From contig QEUM01000016.1 of the NCBI GenBank assembly GCA_003577165.1, positions 1-43,069 on the forward strand: a stretch of DNA of 43,069 bases, given 5' to 3'. Under the pieces are notes generated by a model, which saw only the letters and a list, made by a program, of their open reading frames with translations, was not told where the DNA came from and did not search any database. Positions 1-7,490 of the stretch are shown one piece after another (the first letter of the stretch is position 1; every line of letters starts with the position of its first letter). The position numbers were made by a program, and so were the translations under genes. Source of the DNA: Armatimonadota bacterium. Its GTDB lineage: Bacteria; Armatimonadota; Fimbriimonadia; Fimbriimonadales; ATM1.

Positions 1-97
1 TTTAGGGCTCCCTTGCCAACTTCCAATACCGTCCGTCGCCTCGGTTTCCCGATCTCTTAGCTCGAGCCAGTGGAACCAGAGAGGAACCAAACGTGCG

Positions 98-125
98 GGA
101 GTGCGCGGACCGTGCCGCGCACTCC
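98..125 (-). terminator. Strong hairpin, probable terminator of the hypothetical gene
   Basis: An 11-bp perfect stem (98-108 with 115-125) closes a 6-nt loop, 28 nt beyond the stop codon of the minus-strand gene at 154-1107. On the minus strand only a short TTT run follows, so it is not a textbook intrinsic terminator. Nothing else is visible in bases 1-153. Confidence 0.4.
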
Positions 126-153
126 GAAACGGACCGTCGGCGAGTGGCCTCGG

Positions 154-1107
154 CTAACACTTCTTGCAGTACAGCTTGAAGACAGCGTCCGACATGTAGT
201 AACTCGTCACCTCTGTCCCGGACGACCCCATTTCGGCCTCCCGGAGCATGATTCCGAGACACACGCAGCAGGGGTCTGAATCTGCCGCGCCGATCTCCAT
301 GACGACCGTAGGTCCAAATTGGTCGAGCGGATCGTTTAGAAACGCGGGCGGCTTCTGCGCCCTGAGCGGTTGTGTGCGATCCAGGTTCGGCCCAGGGGAT
401 GCAGTGACGCAGTCTCCGATGGAGAGGTTTGTCGAAAAGGTCGCCGCCAGGAAGTTGGGCTGTTCGATGTAGTCCACGGCGAACTTCGCCCGTTCATCGG
501 ACCGCATGCCGATGTCGAAGTGCAGGGAGGCCGCTCCAGTTCTCGACGATCCGGCTCCGGCGTTTTCCACGAGGATGTTGCCGATCGTCGCCGGAGTTAA
601 CGTCCCCGAGTAACGAACGGGCGGCTTCTCCTTCGGACGGTGATAACGAATCCAAACGACTCCCGTGTCGATCGCGTATTCGACGATGAATCCGGGGCCT
701 CCGAAGGCCTCATCAAGGAACCCGCCGAGTGTGTCATGCAGCCAGTTGTAGTTGACCTCGCGACGCACTTCATGCAAGGCCTTCTGGAGGTTATCGCGAA
801 GGTCTGGTCGGACGAGGGAGATCGTTCGAACGGCTTGAGAGGCCTCGCCCAACAGCGGAACGATCACAATCGTGTGCGGTTCCTTGAGCGTCCAACGGGG
901 GGGCGTCGGAACGAGCGTGCCAAATTTGTCGCGGAAGGCGATACGTTGGCTCTCGAGAAACAACTTGCTGTCGGAGAGGAGTGTCACGAGTTCCTCCCAA
1001 TCGTTTGAAACGTAGATGACGGAGTTTTCCTCACGGTAGTTCGCTGCCGTTGAATAGTCGAGCAGGACGACTCCCGCTCTCTTCAGTGTGCCCACTGCTG
1101 GTGGCAT
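154..1107 (-). CDS. Hypothetical protein, 317 aa
   Basis: I do not recognise a family. The start is well supported: a perfect AGGAGG lies about 7 nt upstream of the ATG at 1107. There is no signal peptide or membrane segment; the protein looks globular and cytoplasmic. The C-terminal part is cysteine-rich, with DPCCVCLG about 40 residues from the end and a terminal YCKKC, which could be a metal-binding cluster (inference). The N-terminal third holds an ordinary mix of helix- and strand-like segments. It is transcribed in the same direction as the cyclase-STAND gene, but that gene lies downstream of its start region, not downstream of its stop, so this gene is the last of the minus-strand run. 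A strong hairpin follows its stop. Confidence 0.75.
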   Translation of the reverse strand: MPPAVGTLKRAGVVLLDYSTAANYREENSVIYVSNDWEELVTLLSDSKLFLESQRIAFRDKFGTLVPTPPRWTLKEPHTIVIVPLLGEASQAVRTISLVRPDLRDNLQKALHEVRREVNYNWLHDTLGGFLDEAFGGPGFIVEYAIDTGVVWIRYHRPKEKPPVRYSGTLTPATIGNILVENAGAGSSRTGAASLHFDIGMRSDERAKFAVDYIEQPNFLAATFSTNLSIGDCVTASPGPNLDRTQPLRAQKPPAFLNDPLDQFGPTVVMEIGAADSDPCCVCLGIMLREAEMGSSGTEVTSYYMSDAVFKLYCKKC

Positions 1108-1171
1108 GGCTGATCCTCCTAAAGCGTGAAAATGGTCGCCGGCTGCGCCAAAACGAGTGCTTCAGGGAGAC

Positions 1172-3763
1172 CTAAGGGTGCAAGGCTCGTGCCCTGCTCA
1201 AGACTGCTTCTGCGATCTCCACCCACGACATTCCCCTGCACTCGTCCGCCGCCTGCGCGACTGCGCTACTCAGCCATTCTGCGTCCGTCGGCGTACTCCT
1301 TCCGCGAAGCTGGCTTTTCACCATCGGCGAGGCGGTCTTGGGGAACCTGGCGAGGGCGGCCAGGCAGTTCGCCTCCGCCTCCGGCCTGCCGGCGGAGGCG
1401 AGCGTGTCGGCGAGGGCGATGAGGGCAAGCCCCGCATAGTGGGCGTAACTGCCCGCGAGGGCGCCCTCGAGCATCCGAAGGCACATCTCGATCGCGGACT
1501 CGTGCGCGCCTGCTGACAGATAGACCCCGGCCATGTTCCTCCACACATAGAACGCCTTCGGATCGGGCCGCAGGTCGGCCGCGATTCGGCGGGCTCTCTC
1601 GAAAAGGCGCGCTGCCTCCTCCGGGTCGCCCGTGCTCTGGTGAAGGCGCGATTTGAGGAGGAGCCCGCTTGCGCGAACCGCGCCGTCGGGAAGCGACGCT
1701 TCGATCGCGTCGAATTCTTTTAGGTAGTCCCTTGCGCGCGCGATGTTGCCATGAGCGAACATCATGTCGGCGAGGTCGAGAAGGCTGTCGGCTTGCTTCT
1801 CGAAGTCACGTACCAGTGCGCAAAGACGCACGCGCTCCTGCCAGTGTCGTTCTGCGCTCGCGATGTCTCCCGTCCTTCGGCAGGCGGTGCCCTGAAGTCC
1901 ACGGATTTCGATCAGCGTCGCGTGATCCAGCGTGCGAGTCGCCGCCGACTCCGCACCGCGAGAGAGTTCCTCAAACTCCTCGCGCAAACCTGCTTCAAGG
2001 TAGGAGCGGCAGAGGCCGCGTCCCAACCGAACCAAGAGGTCGTCTTCTCGGTTCTGAATGCAGTGGCGGGCTGCGGCGCGGAAGTTGCCCACCTCTCGCC
2101 AAAGCAGCGCGCTGGCTTCTGTCCAACTTCCTTCGTCGAACAGTGAGCGCACATCCGCCGCGCGACTTGCGAAGTGGACTGCGTGCGCGCGTTTCGTCGG
2201 AGCGATCTCATCAGGCGAAGCGGAGCTCTCGAGGTACTCGCGTACGCTGTCGAGCGAGCGATATCTCATCTTGCCATCTACGACGCTCGTAACCAAAAGG
2301 CTGAAGTCTCGCAGCAGACTGATGCCTTCAAGCACTTCGATCGAATCGCCGAGGACACTGACCGCGTCCGAAACGAAGAACCCGCCGGCGAAGACGGATA
2401 GGCGCGTCGCAAGATCCGCCTGCTCTTTGGGAAGGAGATCGAGCGATCCTTCGATGACGCCCGCAAGGTTTGCGTGCTTGTCCTCCCCGATCGGCCGTCT
2501 GCGCAGCACGTCGAGCCTTCCTTTGCGCAGTTGACTCGCGATTTCGCCAAGCGACAGATGACGTAGGCGTCCCGCCGCGAGCACGATGGCGAGCGGAATC
2601 CCCTCCGCAAGGTCCACGATGTCGCGAACGATGCGACGATTCGCGCGAGTCAAGCGGAACGCGCTCAAGATGTGGGAAGCAGCTTCGGCAAAGAGCAGTT
2701 CGCCATCGGAAGGGCCTCCGCCCTGCTTCGAGCGGCCCATCGGGCCGAGCGGATACTCGAACTCCCGGGGAAGACCGAGCACCGCGCGGCTTGTGACCAA
2801 GCACCGAATCGAACGCGATGACTTTAGGATCGCGTCGAGGGTCGGCCCTGCGTCGAGCAGCTTCTCAAAGCAATCGAGGACGAGAAGCGTTCGCTTTCCT
2901 TGGATGGCATCAGTGATGGACTGAATCGCAGTAGCGCCCTCCCCTTCGATACCGAGTTCGCGTGCGATAGCAACAAGCAGTTCTTGAGAGGAGATCAGAG
3001 GGTCGCACTCGACGAAGTGCACGTTTCCGTCGAAGTCATTGAGTAGGTCTGCGGCGACCTGTTTGGCGAGCCGCGTTTTCCCGGCGCCTCCGATTCCCGT
3101 GATGGTGACGAGGCCCTGTTCTCGTTCGAGGAGTTTCCGCGCGACCTCCTGCCGTTCGTCCTCTCTCCCGACGAAAGGCCTCTCCTCCGCAAGCTGAAGA
3201 AGCGGATGAGGCCCGGTCTCGACAGCCGCCCGGAGGGGGGGGAAGGTGTCTTGAAGCGAAGGGTGGCTGATTTGGAAGATCTCTTCCGGCCCGAGGCCGC
3301 GCAATTCATAGGCGCCGAGCGGGATGAGTCGAAAGTTTTCAGCCGCAGAGTCGGCCAGCGCATCGCGGATGGCGCGGGAGACCAGGACTTGGCCGCCATG
3401 TCCGAGATTGGTGACCCTGGCCGCGCGGCTCAGGGCGGGGCCGGTGAAGTCGCCTCCCTCTTCCTGTGCGCGTCCGACGTGGATTCCCATTCGTACGCGA
3501 AGCCGGGTTCTTCCCGGCCACGCTGCGCAATCAAGTTCCGCCTGGCAGGCGATCGCCGCTGACACCGCATGATCGGGGTGTTCGAAAACGGCGCAGAAGC
3601 CGTCTCCCGTCGCTTTGAAAATCCTGCCGCCGTGGCTCGTGAGCGCGGCACCGACGAGGGAGTTGTGGAGGCGCAGGGCGGCGGACATCGCGGCGCGATC
3701 GCGCTCCCAGAGGGCCGAACTCCCCTCGACATCGGTAAACAGGAAGCAGTAGTCGCGCGCCAT
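1172..3763 (-). CDS. Class III nucleotide cyclase - STAND ATPase - TPR signalling protein
   Basis: 863 aa with three parts. Residues 1-170 form a class III adenylate/guanylate cyclase domain: FTDVEGS with metal-binding Asp11, and ATGDGF with Asp54. Residues 195-450 form a STAND/NB-ARC-type ATPase: P-loop GIGGAGKT at 223-230, Walker B LLVLDCFE with Asp297, a TSR sensor motif and a GIPLA motif. The rest is helical and TPR-like, rich in LRxxGD and A-x-ExxYxx patterns. Proteins of this build are usually annotated 'adenylate/guanylate cyclase domain-containing ATPase'; the repeat region is expected to sense a ligand or partner and the ATPase to act as a switch (family knowledge). It is cytoplasmic, with no membrane segment. 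A TetR gene starts upstream on the same strand, with a 58-nt gap, so they may be co-transcribed. The ribosome site before the ATG is only a weak GGGTGGT. Confidence 0.85.
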   Translation of the reverse strand: MARDYCFLFTDVEGSSALWERDRAAMSAALRLHNSLVGAALTSHGGRIFKATGDGFCAVFEHPDHAVSAAIACQAELDCAAWPGRTRLRVRMGIHVGRAQEEGGDFTGPALSRAARVTNLGHGGQVLVSRAIRDALADSAAENFRLIPLGAYELRGLGPEEIFQISHPSLQDTFPPLRAAVETGPHPLLQLAEERPFVGREDERQEVARKLLEREQGLVTITGIGGAGKTRLAKQVAADLLNDFDGNVHFVECDPLISSQELLVAIARELGIEGEGATAIQSITDAIQGKRTLLVLDCFEKLLDAGPTLDAILKSSRSIRCLVTSRAVLGLPREFEYPLGPMGRSKQGGGPSDGELLFAEAASHILSAFRLTRANRRIVRDIVDLAEGIPLAIVLAAGRLRHLSLGEIASQLRKGRLDVLRRRPIGEDKHANLAGVIEGSLDLLPKEQADLATRLSVFAGGFFVSDAVSVLGDSIEVLEGISLLRDFSLLVTSVVDGKMRYRSLDSVREYLESSASPDEIAPTKRAHAVHFASRAADVRSLFDEGSWTEASALLWREVGNFRAAARHCIQNREDDLLVRLGRGLCRSYLEAGLREEFEELSRGAESAATRTLDHATLIEIRGLQGTACRRTGDIASAERHWQERVRLCALVRDFEKQADSLLDLADMMFAHGNIARARDYLKEFDAIEASLPDGAVRASGLLLKSRLHQSTGDPEEAARLFERARRIAADLRPDPKAFYVWRNMAGVYLSAGAHESAIEMCLRMLEGALAGSYAHYAGLALIALADTLASAGRPEAEANCLAALARFPKTASPMVKSQLRGRSTPTDAEWLSSAVAQAADECRGMSWVEIAEAVLSRARALHP

Positions 3764-3821
3764 ACCACCCGCCCCAGGGTTGGTACGACATTATGGGCGC
3801 GGCGGACGGGATGACCCCGCG

Positions 3822-4415
3822 TCAGACCACGAACGGGCGCCAGAAGGAGACCATCAGTGGGCCTAGCCTGCGCATAGGCTCCGAGGACCCCTTCACCCGG
3901 CAAAGGAGCAGCACGCCGTGCAGATACGCGGCGCACGCCTGCGCCAGCAGGCCCGGATCGGCGTCTGGGGTGAGGTCCATCTCGTCCCTCGCCTGACTGA
4001 ACGCCCTGGCGAGCGGAGTCTGCAGACGGTCGAGCACGGCTTCAGTGCGCTCCCGCATCTCCGCAGGGAGGCTGCCGAAGCAGGCCGCGTTCGTGCCGAT
4101 GAGCCAGAAGGCGGTGCCCGTCTGCTCGTCGATCGCTCGTGAGAGGCGATCCACCAGCCGGAGCGGGCGATCCAGGGGCTCCACGCCCTCGTCGAAGGCC
4201 GGGGAGAGGATCTCCTGGTCCACCCGGAGCTCCCATTCGGAGGTCGCGGCGGCGCCGAGGGCGGCCTTGGTTTCGAAGAAGTGGTAGAAGCTGCTCTTCC
4301 CAACGCCTGCTTCGGCGAGGAGGTCGTCCACGGCCGCTCCGGCATAGCCTCGGTCCGAAAACAGCCTCACCGCCCCGGTGAGGATTCTTTGGCGTGCGTC
4401 CGACTTGCGTCCCAT
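3822..4415 (-). CDS. TetR/AcrR family transcriptional regulator
   Basis: 197 aa. Residues 5-50 are a typical TetR DNA-binding domain: RQRILTGAVRLFSDRGYAG, then VDDLLAEAGVGKSSFYHFFETK, the helix-turn-helix with the KSSFYHFF recognition helix. The variable C-terminal ligand and dimerisation part includes QTGTAFWLIG and PDADPGLLAQACAAYLHGVLLL. I chose the ATG at 4415 because TTGGAGG sits 5 nt before it; an in-frame TTG four codons upstream would overlap that ribosome site. The gene is divergent from the his operon, 68 bp from the his -35 box, and lies upstream of the cyclase-STAND gene. Its target is unknown; TetR repressors usually control themselves and a neighbour, so either side is possible. 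Confidence 0.92.
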   Translation of the reverse strand: MGRKSDARQRILTGAVRLFSDRGYAGAAVDDLLAEAGVGKSSFYHFFETKAALGAAATSEWELRVDQEILSPAFDEGVEPLDRPLRLVDRLSRAIDEQTGTAFWLIGTNAACFGSLPAEMRERTEAVLDRLQTPLARAFSQARDEMDLTPDADPGLLAQACAAYLHGVLLLCRVKGSSEPMRRLGPLMVSFWRPFVV

Positions 4416-4482
4416 GTTGGCCTCCAAGGGATAACGACGGGGCCGCGTGACGTAGGGTTTCTCACCCCGTTAGGAATGCGCG

Positions 4483-4511
4483 TTGACAATTCAGCCGATT
4501 GGCTGTACAAT
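4483..4511 (+). promoter_or_regulatory. Consensus sigma-70-type promoter of the his operon
   Basis: A perfect -35 TTGACA (4483-4488), a 17-bp spacer and a -10 TACAAT (4506-4511, one mismatch). The transcription start would be about 4517-4519, 150 nt before hisG, leaving room for the leader peptide and the terminator hairpin described below. Confidence 0.85.
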
Positions 4512-4519
4512 GTCCTCTT

Positions 4520-4582
4520 GTGAGCAGGAACGAGGTCTTCCAAGGCCACCATCATCACGGTCTCGACGAGGCCGGTTCCTAG
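4520..4582 (+). CDS. Putative his operon leader peptide, 20 codons with four consecutive His
   Basis: GTG at 4520 opens a frame that ends at TAG 4580-4582 and encodes MSRNEVFQGHHHHGLDEAGS (the GTG read as Met). The four adjacent His codons are at 4547-4558. In enterobacterial his leaders a run of His codons senses charged tRNA-His, and stalling there prevents terminator formation (established). Here the predicted transcript would begin only 1-3 nt before the GTG, so the peptide would be translated from a near-leaderless mRNA with no Shine-Dalgarno; that is the weakest point. GGTCTC at 4559-4564, just after the His run, can pair with GAGGCC at 4568-4573, and GGCCGG at 4570-4575 can instead pair with CCGGCC at 4612-4617 in the terminator, giving the expected alternative folds. 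Confidence 0.6.
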   Translation: MSRNEVFQGHHHHGLDEAGS

Positions 4583-4609
4583 CCCACTCCTTCTTTATCT
4601 CCTTTTGGG

Positions 4610-4640
4610 CGCCGGCCACGTGGCCGGCGTTTCGTCTTTT
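4610..4640 (+). terminator. Intrinsic terminator/attenuator in the hisG leader
   Basis: A perfect 20-bp palindrome at 4610-4629 (arms CGCCGGCCAC and GTGGCCGGCG) is followed by the T-rich tract TTTCGTCTTTT at 4630-4640. It lies between the leader peptide and hisG, downstream of the operon promoter, so constitutive termination would silence the operon. That placement is what argues for attenuation. A competing helix with 4570-4575 would act as anti-terminator. Confidence 0.75.
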
Positions 4641-4665
4641 AATCGCACCTCACGGAGAATCCAAA

Positions 4666-5541
4666 ATGACAGACAGCATGCGTCCAAAGGTTCTAAGGCT
4701 CGCACTTCCGAAGGGAAGAATGCAGGCGGCCGTCTTTGAACTCCTCCGCGAAGCGGGGATGCACCTCACGGCGAGCAGCAGAGAGTACAGGCCGATCGTC
4801 TCGCTGTCGGGCGTCGAAGCTAAGATCTTGAAGCCGCAGAACATCGTAGAGATGCTGCATCAGGGCTCCCGAGACTTGGGCTTCACAGGGGCGGACTGGG
4901 TCGAGGAACTGGGCGCTAACCTCGTTCAACTTATTGACACGGAGTTCGACCTGGTCAGCGTGGTCGTGGCCGCGCCGCATTCCATCCTCGAAGGGGGGCT
5001 GCTTCCGAACCGGAAGATCGTCGTCGCGTCGGAGTACGAGTCCATCACCAAGCGGTGGATCGAGTCTAAGGGGATTGACGCTACGTTCGTGCGGTCGTAT
5101 GGAGCGACGGAGGTTTTCCCCCCCGAAGACGCGGATTGCATCGTGGATCTGACCGCCAGCGGAGCGACGTTGCGCGCGAACGATCTTGTCGTGGTCGAGG
5201 AACTCATGCGGTCTTCGACGAGGCTGTACGCGAATCCGCGCGCACTCGACGACGCAGCGCGCCGCGAGCGCATCGAGGATTTCGTGCTGCTCGTTCGCTC
5301 CGTGTTGGAGGCCCGAAGCCGCGTGATGTTGGAGGTCAATGTGGCATCGGAGAAGTTGGAAGGGTTGGTAGCGATCCTTCCATGCATGCGCGAACCGACG
5401 ATCGCTCCTCTCCACGGGGACGCGGGCTACGCCGTGAAGGCGGCCGTTCCCCGAAGCGAATTGCCTCGCGTCGTCCCGCTTTTGAAGGCGCGTGGAGGGA
5501 CTGACATCGTGGTCACCGAGATCGCGCAAATCGTTCCATAG
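4666..5541 (+). CDS. hisG: ATP phosphoribosyltransferase, long form
   Basis: 291 aa. Catalyses the first step of histidine synthesis, ATP + PRPP to phosphoribosyl-ATP, in the cytoplasm. Family segments are clear: LRLALPKGRM near the N-terminus, DLGFTGADWVEE, and the PRPP-binding DCIVDLTASGATLRANDL. The length and the C-terminal domain ending in GGTDIVVTEIAQI mark the long, self-regulated HisG, which binds histidine itself and needs no HisZ (family knowledge). I chose ATG 4666 because GGAG lies 8 nt upstream; the open frame continues further upstream but through the leader and terminator. It is the first structural gene of the his operon, 10 nt before hisB. Confidence 0.97.
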   Translation: MTDSMRPKVLRLALPKGRMQAAVFELLREAGMHLTASSREYRPIVSLSGVEAKILKPQNIVEMLHQGSRDLGFTGADWVEELGANLVQLIDTEFDLVSVVVAAPHSILEGGLLPNRKIVVASEYESITKRWIESKGIDATFVRSYGATEVFPPEDADCIVDLTASGATLRANDLVVVEELMRSSTRLYANPRALDDAARRERIEDFVLLVRSVLEARSRVMLEVNVASEKLEGLVAILPCMREPTIAPLHGDAGYAVKAAVPRSELPRVVPLLKARGGTDIVVTEIAQIVP

Positions 5542-5551
5542 GGGGAGTCAC

Positions 5552-6145
5552 ATGAAACAAGAACTGCAACGAACAGGTAGCGCGAAGCGCAGCACCACGG
5601 AAACTCAAATCGAGGTCACGCTGTCGCTCGATGGAGCGGGGGACTGCGACTCCGAGACGGGGATCGGCTTCCTCGACCACATGCTGGGGGCCCTTGCGAA
5701 GCACGCGCTCTGCGACCTTACGATCCGGTGCGAGGGTGACCTGCACGTGGACGATCACCACACATCAGAGGATTGCGCCTTGGCGTTGGGCGAAGCCCTG
5801 AACAAGGCTCTCGGTGATCGCAACGGCATACGTCGCTTCGGCGATGCGATGGCGCCGCTCGACGAGTCCCTTGCTCGGGCGGTGGTCGATCTCTCAGGGC
5901 GTCCCCACGCGACAATCCACCTCGGAATCGGCGCACAGCCGCTCGGCAATTGGTCGAGCGAAAACGTCGTTCACTTCTTCCGTTCGTTTGCGACGTCGGC
6001 CAGACTTTGCCTGCACTTAGATGTGCTGCGAGGCGAGAACGACCATCATCGAGTGGAGGCCGCGTTCAAGGCGCTGGCGCTCGCAATTCGCGATGCAAAA
6101 TCGCCGTCGGGCGCGGGCGTGCCGAGTACGAAGGGAGCGCTGTGA
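5552..6145 (+). CDS. hisB: Imidazoleglycerol-phosphate dehydratase
   Basis: 197 aa, monofunctional (no N-terminal histidinol phosphatase). It dehydrates imidazole glycerol phosphate to imidazole acetol phosphate. Diagnostic motifs are GIGFLDHML, DDHHTSEDCALALGEAL and a second metal-binding segment, GENDHHRVEAAFKALA, whose His residues bind the paired Mn ions of the family. GGGGGAG sits 4 nt before the ATG at 5552. The stop TGA overlaps the GTG start of hisH, which suggests translational coupling. Confidence 0.97.
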   Translation: MKQELQRTGSAKRSTTETQIEVTLSLDGAGDCDSETGIGFLDHMLGALAKHALCDLTIRCEGDLHVDDHHTSEDCALALGEALNKALGDRNGIRRFGDAMAPLDESLARAVVDLSGRPHATIHLGIGAQPLGNWSSENVVHFFRSFATSARLCLHLDVLRGENDHHRVEAAFKALALAIRDAKSPSGAGVPSTKGAL

Positions 6146-6744
6146 TCGAAGTCGGAGTCGTTCGAACGGGAACGGCAAATCTGGCGTCGGTGCTTGCCGC
6201 GCTGAGGCGCATCGGCTGTGCCTGCAGCGTCGTCGAGAGGCCGGATGATTTAGTGAAATCGAGAGTCGTCGTGCTGCCGGGTGTCGGTGCGTTCGGTCAA
6301 GCGATGGAGGGGATGCGCGAGAGGGGGCTCGTGGACGCGCTCCGGTTGCACTTCTCCGAAGGCAAGCCAGCGCTTGCGATCTGTCTCGGCATGCAGGTTC
6401 TGTTCGAGTCGAGTGAGGAGAGTCCAGGCGTTGTCGGGATGGGTTTGCTGCCGGGGAGCGTCGTGAGAATTGACTCCGCGATCCTGCCGCAGATCGGCTG
6501 GAATCGTATCGATGCGACGGGGTGCGCCTTTCAAAAGTCGGGCCATGCGTACTTCGCAAACACTTTCGCGGTTCCCCACGGCGAGTTTGGTGATTGGAAA
6601 GTGTCGCAGTTCGAGTACGGCCGCTCGTATGTGGCGGGAATCGAACGGGGCGCGCAGCTCGCCTGCCAGTTTCATCCGGAATTGTCGGGACAACTCGGCC
6701 TCGATATGCTGACCTGCTGGATGGCGGAGGCGCGGTCATGCTGA
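6142..6744 (+). CDS. hisH: Imidazole glycerol phosphate synthase, glutaminase subunit
   Basis: 200 aa, class I glutamine amidotransferase. It releases ammonia from glutamine and channels it to HisF. The nucleophile Cys is in AICLGMQVLFESSEE and the His-Glu pair in FHPELSG. The chosen GTG at 6142 overlaps the hisB stop by 4 nt (GTGA); the open frame upstream of it lies inside hisB. The 3' end overlaps hisF by 7 nt, as expected for partners made in equal amounts. Confidence 0.97.
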   Translation: MIEVGVVRTGTANLASVLAALRRIGCACSVVERPDDLVKSRVVVLPGVGAFGQAMEGMRERGLVDALRLHFSEGKPALAICLGMQVLFESSEESPGVVGMGLLPGSVVRIDSAILPQIGWNRIDATGCAFQKSGHAYFANTFAVPHGEFGDWKVSQFEYGRSYVAGIERGAQLACQFHPELSGQLGLDMLTCWMAEARSC

Positions 6745-7490
6745 CAAAGCGAGTGATTCCCTGTCTCGACGTGGATGCGGGCCGCGTTGTGAAGGGAGTG
6801 CGATTCCAAAATCTGAGAGACGCGGGCGATCCGGCTGAGTTGGCCGCACAATACGAACGGCAAGGAGCCGACGAGATCGTGCTGCTCGACGTGAGCGCGA
6901 CGAATGAGGGCCGAAGGGCGAGACGGGATGTCGTGGCGAAGGTCCGAGAGGCGATCGCGATTCCGCTCACGGTCGGTGGCGGGATTCGAGACGTGGAGAG
7001 CGCGCGCGAGGTCTTGGAGGCCGGCGCAGACAAAGTGAGTGTGAACACAGCGGCGGTAGAGTTCCCGGAAATGCTGCGCGAGATGCACGATCACTTTGGA
7101 GCACAGTGCGTCGTTCTCGCGTTGGATGCTGCGAGGGTGGATGGTGGCTGGGAGGTCATGACTCATTCGGGAACGAAGCGCACCGGGTTGCGTGCCGCGG
7201 AATGGGCCAAACAGGCCGAAGAGTTGGGCGCAGGCGAGATTCTATTGACGAGTTGGGATCGTGACGGCACGCGGTCGGGATACGACCTGGACTTGATATC
7301 GAACGTTCGAGCACAGGTGCGACTTCCCATCATCGCGTCAGGGGGGGCGGCAGGACCCGAGCACATGATCGAGGCTTATCGTGCCGGCGCCGACGCCGTG
7401 CTCGCCGCCAGCATCTTCCACGATGGTGATTATTCGGTCGAAGACATCAAGAGGGCGATGCAGTCAAGCGGGCTGGAGGTGCGGCTGTGA
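6738..7490 (+). CDS. hisF: Imidazole glycerol phosphate synthase, cyclase subunit
   Basis: 250 aa TIM barrel. It uses ammonia from HisH to convert PRFAR to imidazole glycerol phosphate and AICAR. The catalytic Asp near the N-terminus is in PCLDVDAGRVVKG; the second catalytic Asp is in TSWDRDGTRSGYD. Phosphate-binding loops VGGGIR and ASGGAAGPEH are intact. ATG 6738 overlaps the end of hisH; the stop overlaps the GTG of the next gene. Confidence 0.97.
   Translation: MLTKRVIPCLDVDAGRVVKGVRFQNLRDAGDPAELAAQYERQGADEIVLLDVSATNEGRRARRDVVAKVREAIAIPLTVGGGIRDVESAREVLEAGADKVSVNTAAVEFPEMLREMHDHFGAQCVVLALDAARVDGGWEVMTHSGTKRTGLRAAEWAKQAEELGAGEILLTSWDRDGTRSGYDLDLISNVRAQVRLPIIASGGAAGPEHMIEAYRAGADAVLAASIFHDGDYSVEDIKRAMQSSGLEVRL

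Noticed and set aside
4483-4665. hisG starting far upstream at 4483
   Set aside because: That start lies in the -35 box, the upstream part of the frame has no HisG similarity, and GGAG plus ATG at 4666 match the family N-terminus.
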